Positions 1-5,006 of a DNA stretch of 6,774 nt are shown here, piece by piece (the stretch's first letter is position 1; every line of letters begins with the position of its first letter). The notes under the pieces are model-generated. The model did not search any database. It had not been told where the DNA came from and was given only the letters and a program-made list of their open reading frames with translations. Position numbers and translations under genes: made by a program. Source of the DNA: DATDRM01 sp035291705 (lineage in GTDB: Bacteria > Chloroflexota > Anaerolineae > Anaerolineales > UBA4823); NCBI GenBank assembly GCA_035291705.1, contig DATDRM010000138.1, positions 1 through 6,774 of the forward strand, in the 5' to 3' direction.

Positions 1-528
1 CGCCCATAGCGCCAGATCGGGATTGGCAAGCCACTCTTGTCGGGGAAGGCCCAGGTTGGTCAACAAGGCGTTGAAATAACCGTAATCAGTGCTGTAGAGC
101 TGTCTCCAAACGTAAGTGATCACCACAACGGAAGTCACAGCAGGCAGGAAGAAGATCACCCTGAGCAAGGAGGCCAGGCGATCGGGTACCTTCTCAAGAA
201 GTACGGCAAGGATCGTCGCCCCGGCTGTACCCAGCAGTGTGCAGACTACCGTAATCACAAAGGACACCCTCAGCGCATTCCAGAATTTCGGGTCTTTTAA
301 CAATGTGGCGAAATTATCCAGGCCAACAAATTTGATGGCGCTCATGCCGTTCCATTGGGCAAGACTGAGATATAAGGAAAAAACGATCGGCAGGAGCGAA
401 AAGATCGCAAATCCCAAGAAGAAAGGTGAGATAAAGAAATAAGGGGTGGCCTTGCGCACAAATCGCTGCCAGGGCGTGGCTCCGGAAAGGGCGATAGGTT
501 TTTCAAGAGTCATTTCTTTGATTCCCAT
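1..528 (-). CDS. Sugar ABC transporter permease, MalF/UgpA type (CUT1), N-terminal part
   Basis: Inner-membrane subunit of a carbohydrate ABC importer; the gene is cut by the left edge, so only the first 176 residues are seen. Translation of the minus strand gives a short cytoplasmic N-terminus, a first hydrophobic helix at about residues 30-56 (FFISPF...FSLYLSL), the segment FVGLDNF at 67-73 that is typical after TM1 of MalF/UgpA-type permeases, a second helix at about 86-110, and a third at about 120-140 with the family-like FFLPAVTS. The EAA loop that contacts the ATPase would lie beyond the edge. The start at 528 is chosen because AGAGGAAG lies 4 bases upstream; a second in-frame ATG at 513 is less well placed. 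It follows the binding-protein gene on the same strand after 233 bases, and a second permease (MalG-like) would be expected next. The sugar cannot be told from this sequence. Confidence 0.93.
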   Translation of the reverse strand, partial: MGIKEMTLEKPIALSGATPWQRFVRKATPYFFISPFFLGFAIFSLLPIVFSLYLSLAQWNGMSAIKFVGLDNFATLLKDPKFWNALRVSFVITVVCTLLGTAGATILAVLLEKVPDRLASLLRVIFFLPAVTSVVVITYVWRQLYSTDYGYFNALLTNLGLPRQEWLANPDLALWA

Positions 529-532
529 AGTG

Positions 533-540
533 CTTCCTCT
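533..540 (-). promoter_or_regulatory. Ribosome binding site of the permease gene
   Basis: AGAGGAAG on the minus strand, with the AGAGGA core 6 bases before the ATG at 528. It supports that start over the internal ATG at 513. Confidence 0.7.
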
Positions 541-625
541 TATACTAATAGAATTTCTCCGAAAAAGTAAAGTCCTAACCGGCAGGCGGAAAACGACGCT
601 TCAGCGGGTCAGCTAATAGATAAAA

Positions 626-654
626 CCTCCGGCTGATGCCTGGAAGCCGGGCGG
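626..654 (-). terminator. Stem-loop followed by short U-run, possible leaky terminator between binding protein and permease
   Basis: Read on the minus strand, CCGGCT (650-645) pairs with AGCCGG (634-629) around a 10-base loop. Outer CC/GG pairs (654-653 with 627-626) extend the stem across an imperfect step, and TTTT follows at 625-622. The U-run is only four bases, so a full stop is unlikely; partial termination or attenuation ahead of the permease gene is the reasonable reading. It lies 94 bases before the permease start. This is inferred from base pairing by eye; no folding energy was computed. Confidence 0.4.
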
Positions 655-691
655 AAGACCACGAATTCTTGGCGAGAGAACCACTTAGGTT

Positions 692-732
692 GGCGAGGTT
701 CCGGCCAGACTTCATCCAGCCGAAACCTCGCC
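692..732 (-). repeat. Strong inverted repeat just after the binding-protein gene, possible mRNA 3'-end stabiliser
   Basis: GGCGAGGTT (692-700) and AACCTCGCC (724-732) are perfect 9-bp complements. After one mismatch four more pairs follow (702-705 with 719-722), leaving a 13-base loop. On the minus strand the stem begins 29 bases after the binding-protein stop codon and is not followed by a T-run, so it does not look like an intrinsic terminator. In malE-malF operons a hairpin in this place protects the upstream mRNA from 3' decay; that role is an inference here. The heptamer CTTAGGT occurs on both sides of the stem as a direct repeat (684-690, 732-738). Confidence 0.55.
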
Positions 733-761
733 TTAGGTAATTAAAGTAACAGGTCCAGTCG

Positions 762-2129
762 CTACTCCAGCGGTGGCGCCAGGTTTACCGCTTCGTCAAG
801 CGCTTCTTGTGGCGTAGCCTCTCCCAAAGTCGCCTTCGTAATCGCCTCGCCGATCAGATCGGAGACTTCCATCGACGGCAGCTGCATGGGCACGGCGCGC
901 AATGACCAATCAGCAACTGAACGACCCAGCGGGATGCCGAAATATTCGTTGACCTCGTCGAAGGCCGGGTCGCCCCAAGATGTCTTGAGAGACGGCACGC
1001 CAGCGACGATCTTGAAATACTCGACCTGGTTCTCGGGCGTCATCGAGAACTTGATGAACTCCCAGGCCAGGTCTGGCTCGGCGGCATTCGCAGGGATCGA
1101 CAGGCATGCACCGCCTGTGGCAGCGTCATTGGGTCGCCCTGTTGCGCCCCAAGGAACGGGCGCGATCGCCCATTGCCCGGCCATGTCTGGGGCGCCAGAG
1201 GCGATCTCGGTGGCAAACCAGGAGCCGTGCATGACTCCCATGACATCCCCCCCGCTCAGAGCAACCATCGGGTCGCCATCTGTGTCGAAATCCCAAAGTT
1301 TGCCCACCTTGTATTGGTTGGCCACGTCCGCATAGAGCTGCAGCGCTTCGATACCTTTCGCGTCGTTGAAAATGTACTCGGTACCCGCTTCATTGATCAG
1401 GTTACCGCCCATGGGCGCCAGGAAGCTCTGGTACCAGGCGTAGTAATCACCCTGGTAAATGATCACAGCCGGCTTGCCAGTATCCTTAACCACTTGATCG
1501 GCCAGCTTGAGGTAATCCTCCGTATTCGTGGGGAATTCCGTCATCCCCAGGGTTTGCATAGCCGCTTCGTATACGTCCTTGCGATAGAAAAGCAGGTTGA
1601 AGTCCAGGTCGAGCGGCACCCCATACTGCACCCCTTGCCAGGCATACAGGTTCCAGCCGCCAGGGACAAAATCGCCCACGTTGAGCTCGGTGGTGGCCTT
1701 GTCCAACGGCAGCACGGTTTCCCCGCGGATCAGGTCGCCAGCCCACATCGGGTCGAGAGTCACCACGTCCGGGACGCCCTCCCCAGAGGCGAGTGTGGTT
1801 AAGACCATGTCCTGGTAGGGATCGTATTCGAAGCGTTCAACTTTAACCTTCACACCGGGATGTTCGGCCTCGAATTGGGGGGCGATGGCATCCAACCAGT
1901 CTGCCGTCCACACGAATCCCCAAACGGTGACCGTTTTAGCTTCTTCGGCCGGCGCCGGTTCGGTTTCGACGGCTGGGGGTTCGGTCGGTTGTTCGACTTC
2001 AGCGGGGGGCTGTTCCGGTGCGGTGGTCGGTTCCGCAGCTGGAGCGCAAGCCGCTAACATCGCCACGACTACGAAAAGGCTGAGCAGCAGCTGCATCCAT
2101 GCTCGGACGGATTTGGTACAGATTCTCAT
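762..2129 (-). CDS. Extracellular sugar-binding lipoprotein of an ABC transporter (SBP family 1, CUT1)
   Basis: Captures a sugar or oligosaccharide outside the membrane and delivers it to the permease encoded downstream. With the ATG at 2129 the product has 455 residues. Residues 1-28 form a lipoprotein signal: basic MRICTKSVR, a hydrophobic stretch LLLSLFVVVAML, and lipobox LAAC with Cys28 as the predicted lipidated residue. A Pro/Glu/Thr-rich tether covers about 29-64, then the binding domain starts at TVTVWGF (66-72). The family-1 pattern includes APQFEAEHPGVKVKV, PDVVTLD and, near the C-terminus, GGACLSIPANAAEPDLAWEF (339 on) and PENQVEYF (365 on), the helix commonly seen in MalE-like proteins. 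The frame is open to a GTG at 2153, but GGAGGA lies seven bases before the ATG at 2129 and would be inside the gene with the longer start. First gene of the operon. The ligand is unknown. Confidence 0.94.
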   Translation of the reverse strand: MRICTKSVRAWMQLLLSLFVVVAMLAACAPAAEPTTAPEQPPAEVEQPTEPPAVETEPAPAEEAKTVTVWGFVWTADWLDAIAPQFEAEHPGVKVKVERFEYDPYQDMVLTTLASGEGVPDVVTLDPMWAGDLIRGETVLPLDKATTELNVGDFVPGGWNLYAWQGVQYGVPLDLDFNLLFYRKDVYEAAMQTLGMTEFPTNTEDYLKLADQVVKDTGKPAVIIYQGDYYAWYQSFLAPMGGNLINEAGTEYIFNDAKGIEALQLYADVANQYKVGKLWDFDTDGDPMVALSGGDVMGVMHGSWFATEIASGAPDMAGQWAIAPVPWGATGRPNDAATGGACLSIPANAAEPDLAWEFIKFSMTPENQVEYFKIVAGVPSLKTSWGDPAFDEVNEYFGIPLGRSVADWSLRAVPMQLPSMEVSDLIGEAITKATLGEATPQEALDEAVNLAPPLE

Positions 2130-2136
2130 TGTCTTA

Positions 2137-2142
2137 TCCTCC
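2137..2142 (-). promoter_or_regulatory. Ribosome binding site that decides the binding-protein start
   Basis: GGAGGA on the minus strand with a 7-base spacer to the ATG at 2129. The two in-frame upstream starts (GTG at 2153, ATG at 2144) have no comparable site and would add residues ahead of a normal signal peptide. Confidence 0.8.
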
Positions 2143-2267
2143 ATAAGGAACACATCAATTTGCCAGCGGAATGAGGTTATTTTTTCTGGGCGCGGTTATT
2201 TCTGAGATCCCACCTCCTTATTCTCGATAGCTCAAACTGGGGTAGTACCAAAGGCCAACCCTGGCCA

Positions 2268-2296
2268 ATATTAAATGCGTAGTTTTTCCTGGGCAA
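2268..2296 (-). promoter_or_regulatory. Possible second promoter inside the leader
   Basis: On the minus strand TTGCCC (2296-2291) and TAATAT (2273-2268) are separated by 17 bp. Initiation from it would begin near 2261 and give a leader of about 130 nt. The match is weaker than that of the upstream promoter and could be chance in an A+T-rich stretch. Confidence 0.35.
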
Positions 2297-2408
2297 TTGC
2301 TTGATTTGTCCCCCCGAATCGCTTATTGTAGAACAGACATCCGGAGTAAGAGCGAAGGTTGCTTTCAATATGTGCATGTCATGGGGAATCCTGACTGGCG
2401 CAGATAAA

Positions 2409-2435
2409 GAAAACGTTTTCCGGAAAACCTTTTCC
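2409..2435. promoter_or_regulatory. Array of palindromic half-sites, likely LacI-family operators
   Basis: Four alternating half-sites are packed into 27 bases: GAAAAC (2409-2414), GTTTTC (2415-2420), GGAAAAC (2422-2428) and CTTTTCC (2429-2435). They form the perfect palindromes GAAAACGTTTTC (2409-2420) and GTTTTCCGGAAAAC (2415-2428), and a near-palindrome GGAAAACCTTTTCC (2422-2435) whose central two bases break symmetry. A central CG flanked by A and T runs is typical of LacI/GalR-family operators, which often control sugar ABC operons. The array covers about -4 to +23 of the predicted start, a place where a bound repressor would block initiation. No regulator gene is in the window. Confidence 0.65.
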
Positions 2436-2437
2436 AT

Positions 2438-2478
2438 ATCATAGCATGGATTTTGGAAATGTCAATGTCCTTTTTTTT
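2438..2478 (-). promoter_or_regulatory. Sigma70-type promoter of the sugar transporter operon
   Basis: On the minus strand: consensus TTGACA (2465-2460), a 16-bp spacer, then TATGAT (2443-2438) preceded by TG at 2446-2445, giving an extended -10. A run of eight A (2478-2471) lies five bases upstream of the -35, where an UP element would sit. The predicted start is near 2431. It is the strongest promoter match seen in the window and lies directly next to the palindrome array. Confidence 0.75.
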
Positions 2479-2579
2479 ACGAATACATGCCACTCAATGC
2501 CGGTCTTTCTCTGTTTTTAGCGTGCATGCGCCAGGTAACGCCGAATTCGCGGGTAAACTGATCTTTTTATTGGACTAAG

Positions 2580-2588
2580 TGGTAAGAT
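2580..2588 (+). promoter_or_regulatory. Possible extended -10 promoter of the acetyltransferase pair
   Basis: TGGTAAGAT forms an extended -10 (TGn plus TAAGAT) with no clear -35 at the right distance. Initiation near 2595 would leave a leader of about 20 nt, just enough for the ribosome site AAGGAG at 2599-2604. It is divergent from the sugar operon promoter, about 120 bp away. Confidence 0.4.
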
Positions 2589-2615
2589 TCACGCACAGAA
2601 GGAGATACTCCAGCC

Positions 2616-3194
2616 ATGCCGGACTCGTTCCTCTTTCAAACTGTACGTATCTTCTTGCGGCCTTTCGAACCAGGAGACCTGCCGGCCTTGCAGGCCTACC
2701 TCAACCACCCCGAGCTGGCCGGCCGGCGCTATATCCCCTGGAGCTTCCCCGAGGACCTGCCCCTCTCAGCGAAACAGGTGGAGGGCATATACAACAAGTG
2801 GTGCGAGGGTGAAAATGAGTCACACCTGGCGGTTGTCTCACAGGACAAGCAAGAACTTATTGGCCATACTCAATTAGATTGGGATTGGGACCCGCACTGC
2901 CCGTTCGTTGCAGTGCTGATCGCCCCCTCCCACCAGCGCCAGGGCTATGGATCGGAGGTGTTGCGACTGCTCTTGCGCTACCTGTTCGAGAACACGCCGG
3001 CCCACAACGTCCACAGCTGGATGGCGGACTGGAACCAAGCTGCCAGGCGGTTTGCTCAAGAGCACGGTTTTCGTGAGAGCGGGCGCTCACGGCACGAGGG
3101 CTTGCGCCAGGGGAGGTATTTCGATGCTGTCCTGGTCGATATCCTCCACCCGGAATGGCAAGTCAGCCGGGGAGATAAGCGCCATGCCGCTTGA
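2616..3194 (+). CDS. GNAT-family N-acetyltransferase, RimJ/RimL-like (first of a pair)
   Basis: Transfers an acetyl group from acetyl-CoA to an amino group; the substrate is not known. The 192-residue length fits a single GNAT domain. The N-terminus VRIFLRPFEPGDLPAL (10-25) is the usual beta1-alpha1 of RimJ/RimL-type enzymes. LIGHTQLDWD (81-90) gives the central strands. The acetyl-CoA loop (motif A) is Q107-R-Q-G110-Y-G112, matching Q/R-x-x-G-x-G/A, followed by helix SEVLRLLLRYLF. Motif B follows as WNQAARRFAQEHGF (139-152), where a small residue series replaces the common N-x-x-S/A. The start has AAGGAG (2599-2604) 11 bases upstream, a rather long spacing. The last 11 bases overlap the second acetyltransferase gene, so the two are probably co-translated. 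Confidence 0.88.
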   Translation: MPDSFLFQTVRIFLRPFEPGDLPALQAYLNHPELAGRRYIPWSFPEDLPLSAKQVEGIYNKWCEGENESHLAVVSQDKQELIGHTQLDWDWDPHCPFVAVLIAPSHQRQGYGSEVLRLLLRYLFENTPAHNVHSWMADWNQAARRFAQEHGFRESGRSRHEGLRQGRYFDAVLVDILHPEWQVSRGDKRHAA

Positions 3195-3753
3195 AGGTAA
3201 ACTCGTCATCCTGCGTGAAGAGCGCCCCGAGGATATGAAGTTCCTGGTTGTCTTGCGCAACGACCTGGAAACCCAGGCCTGGAGCAAGACCCTGCCGCCA
3301 GACTATACCGAAGCGATGCTCATGAAGCGTTTTGAGAGCCGCGAGTTCTCGTTTGATCGCAACGACGGGCGCTTCATCATTACCTCCAAACAAACAGGCG
3401 AGAGCGCCGGGACGTTCGGTTACTACAACTTGCGCCCGCGCTGGTCGGTCATCATCGGTATTATGCTGGTTAAGCAGTTCTGGGGGACGGGCTTCGCCCA
3501 CGACGCACAGGAGGTGATGCTCAAATTCCTATTCCTGGAGCTGGGCTTGCGCGTCGTCCGGCTTTACACCCACGGCGGCAACCCGCGCGCCGTTAAGCTG
3601 GCAGAAAAGGCCGGCTTCCAGGTCTCGGCGCGCCAGCGCCAGGCGATCTTCAAAAACGGCGAGCTGTACGACAATTTGATCGTGGACCTGCTGCGTGAAG
3701 AATATTTCGCCCGCCATCCGCAGCTGGTGGATAATTTGCCATCTCTGGTTTGA
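3184..3753 (+). CDS. GNAT-family N-acetyltransferase, RimJ/RimL-like (second of a pair)
   Basis: A second acetyl-CoA-dependent acetyltransferase of 189 residues, clearly different in sequence from its neighbour. KLVILREERPEDMKFL (6-21) is the N-terminal strand and helix. GESAGTFGYYNL (72-83) and SVIIGIML (88-95) form the central strands. Motif A reads FWGTGFAHDA (99-108), with the W-G-x-G-x-A form common in RimL-like proteins, and motif B is N133-P-R-A136...EKAGF (141-145). The frame is open far upstream (to an ATG at 2947), but the ATG at 3184 is chosen because GGGGAGA (3170-3176) lies 7 bases before it and the conserved fold begins there. The 11-base overlap with the upstream gene suggests coupled translation. 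Target unknown; ribosomal protein, antibiotic or small-molecule substrates are all possible for this group. Confidence 0.88.
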   Translation: MPLEGKLVILREERPEDMKFLVVLRNDLETQAWSKTLPPDYTEAMLMKRFESREFSFDRNDGRFIITSKQTGESAGTFGYYNLRPRWSVIIGIMLVKQFWGTGFAHDAQEVMLKFLFLELGLRVVRLYTHGGNPRAVKLAEKAGFQVSARQRQAIFKNGELYDNLIVDLLREEYFARHPQLVDNLPSLV

Positions 3754-3760
3754 AAACGGC

Positions 3761-3766
3761 TATAAT
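3761..3766 (+). promoter_or_regulatory. Perfect -10 element ahead of the ychF-like gene
   Basis: TATAAT at 3761-3766, eight bases after the stop of the second acetyltransferase gene. The best -35 candidate, TTGCCA (3736-3741), is 19 bp away, which is longer than ideal. A start near 3773 would place the transcript start inside the 7-bp repeat tract. Confidence 0.5.
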
Positions 3767-3769
3767 CTT

Positions 3770-3811
3770 CACGCATCACGCATCACGCATCACGTTTCAC
3801 GCTTCACATTT
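3770..3811 (+). repeat. Six tandem 7-bp units (CACGCAT type) in the ychF-like leader
   Basis: Three exact CACGCAT copies (3770-3776, 3777-3783, 3784-3790) are followed by the variants CACGTTT (3791-3797), CACGCTT (3798-3804) and CACATTT (3805-3811). The tract fills the space from just after the TATAAT to 5 bases before the ATG at 3817. No purine-rich ribosome site is left in that space. Units are contiguous with no spacers, so this is a short tandem repeat, not a CRISPR. Confidence 0.85.
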
Positions 3812-3816
3812 TACCT

Positions 3817-4884
3817 ATGCGCCTCGGCATCATCGGCCTGCCTCAATCCGGTAAAACCACGGTCTTCAACGCCCTGACCCGTGGCGATCTCCCCATCGTC
3901 GCCAGCGGCGGCCGTTTTGATGTCCATACTGCCGTGGTGGACGTTCCCGATCCACGCCTGGACAGCCTCTCAGCCTTATACAAGCCGGAAAAGACCATCT
4001 ATACCAAGGTTACTTATGTCGACATCGCCGGGCTGGATGGCAGCGCTAGCGGCGGGATCTCCGGGCAACTGCTCAACCAGCTCAACCAGATGGACGGCTT
4101 TCTGCATGTCGTGCGCTGCTTTGAAGACCTCGGTGTGCCTCACCCGGCAGGCAGCCTCAATCCGGAGCGCGACATAGCGGCAATGGATGCTGAACTTTTG
4201 CTCAACGATCTGATCGCCGTGGAGCGCAAGGTTGAGCGCCTGGTTGAAGAGAGACGGAAAGGTGGAGGACGGGACAAGACTCAGATCGAACGCGAGATCG
4301 CATTGTTTGAGCGCATGCAGGCCGATCTCTCTGCCGAAAAACCCTTGCGCGATGTCGAGATTACCGCCGAGGACGAGAGGGTGCTCTCGGGGTATGGGCT
4401 GCTCACGCGCAAGCCGATCTTGATCGTACTTAATTTAGGAGAAGGGCAAGCCCCGCCCCAGGTGGTATATCCTCACCAACGCAGTGCGGCCGTGCCACTG
4501 CAAGGTAAGCTGGAGATGGAGATCGCCCAATTGCCGCTCAATGAAGCCCAGGTGTTTCTGGAAGAATATGGCATCTCCGAACCCGGCCTGGATCGGGTCA
4601 TCCGTCTTTCGTATGACCTGCTTGGCTTGATTTCATTTTTCACCGTCGGGCCAGACGAGGTGCGGGCCTGGACAGTGCCGCGCGACGCCACCGCGCACGA
4701 AGCTGCCGGCGCCGTCCACACTGACTTGCAGAAGGGTTTTATCCGCGCCGAGGTGATCCCTTGGGCAGATCTCGTCGCGCTGGGCGGTTTAAGCGAGGCG
4801 CGCGCCAAGGGTAAATTACGTCTGGAGGGCAAAGACTACGTGCTGCATGATGGCGAGGTCATGCACGTGCGCTTTAACGTCTGA
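3817..4884 (+). CDS. ychF: YchF/OLA1-like P-loop ATPase with TGS domain
   Basis: Member of the Obg-related translation-factor GTPases; YchF/OLA1 proteins bind the ribosome, prefer ATP and are linked to stress responses. The 355-residue length is close to the usual 360 or so. The P-loop is GLPQSGKTT (7-15). VPDPRLDSL (43-51) and DIAGL (69-73, G3) are typical of YchF. A charged helical insert spans about 120-190. The G4 position reads N206-L-G-E209, the NxxE form that replaces NKxD and goes with ATP use. The C-terminal TGS-type domain includes EVRAWTVPRDATAHEAAG, KGFIRAEV, EGKDYVLHDGEVM and ends in FNV as family members do. Unusual: Q-S in place of the common N-V in the P-loop, and no N-(F/Y)-P-F-x-T segment where switch I normally lies. 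No Shine-Dalgarno is visible before the ATG. It could be a divergent second YchF paralogue; its family is nevertheless clear. Confidence 0.9.
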   Translation: MRLGIIGLPQSGKTTVFNALTRGDLPIVASGGRFDVHTAVVDVPDPRLDSLSALYKPEKTIYTKVTYVDIAGLDGSASGGISGQLLNQLNQMDGFLHVVRCFEDLGVPHPAGSLNPERDIAAMDAELLLNDLIAVERKVERLVEERRKGGGRDKTQIEREIALFERMQADLSAEKPLRDVEITAEDERVLSGYGLLTRKPILIVLNLGEGQAPPQVVYPHQRSAAVPLQGKLEMEIAQLPLNEAQVFLEEYGISEPGLDRVIRLSYDLLGLISFFTVGPDEVRAWTVPRDATAHEAAGAVHTDLQKGFIRAEVIPWADLVALGGLSEARAKGKLRLEGKDYVLHDGEVMHVRFNV

Positions 4885-4963
4885 AATCCTGGGAAATGAC
4901 ATCCTGGGTCTCAGGCGAACACGATTCGCACTGCTTCCGAACTCAGATAGTTCCCTGCTAGGC

Positions 4964-4972
4964 TGGTATAAT
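4964..4972 (+). promoter_or_regulatory. Extended -10 promoter ahead of the peptidase gene
   Basis: TGGTATAAT is a perfect extended -10. I see no good -35, which is tolerable for this class. Initiation near 4980 would give a leader of about 27 nt that contains the ribosome site GGAGG (4990-4994). No terminator is seen between the ychF-like gene and this point, so read-through from upstream is also possible. Confidence 0.5.
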
Positions 4973-5006
4973 CGGGGGAGTCATTTTTTGGAGGCTTGGA
5001 TAGGCT

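Larger units (their letters stand above)
2130..2431 (-). other. Long 5' leader of the sugar transporter operon, no gene seen
   Basis: If transcription starts near 2431, about 300 untranslated bases precede the lipoprotein start. I see no convincing gene in it on either strand and no riboswitch that I recognise. It contains a small hairpin (GGCCA 2253-2257 with TGGCC 2262-2266), a possible second promoter (2268-2296) and an orphan TAAGGAGGTG at 2220-2211 that has no start codon at the right distance. Its length would fit either post-transcriptional control or use of the inner promoter. Confidence 0.4.

Noticed and set aside
116..442. 108-codon plus-strand frame opposite the permease gene
   Set aside because: The minus strand gives a convincing MalF-type membrane protein across the same bases.
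1173..1802. 209-codon plus-strand frame opposite the binding-protein gene
   Set aside because: It is antisense to a clear lipoprotein gene, has no domain-like pattern, and its openness is explained by the codon bias of the other strand.
2130..2153. GTG start at 2153 or ATG at 2144 for the sugar-binding lipoprotein
   Set aside because: Both would put the GGAGGA ribosome site inside the gene; the signal peptide is normal when started at 2129.
2253..2266. GGCCA/TGGCC hairpin in the leader as terminator or riboswitch
   Set aside because: The stem is only 5 bp, no U-run follows and no known riboswitch core is recognisable.
2177..2437. 86-codon minus-strand frame starting at 2437 in the leader
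   Set aside because: Its ATG lies at the -10 box, upstream of the predicted transcript start, it has no ribosome site, and its translation resembles no family I know.
2947..3183. Longer start for the second acetyltransferase
   Set aside because: The extension would overlap most of the first acetyltransferase gene in another frame, is Cys/Arg/Thr-rich and unlike GNAT sequence, and a good ribosome site precedes 3184.
3770..3811. CRISPR-like repeat
   Set aside because: Units are 7 bp, contiguous and without spacers; no cas gene is nearby.
4886..4929. Terminator after the ychF-like gene
   Set aside because: Only a repeated ATCCTGGG and a 5-bp GCGAA/TTCGC stem (4915-4929) without a T-run are present; too weak to call.
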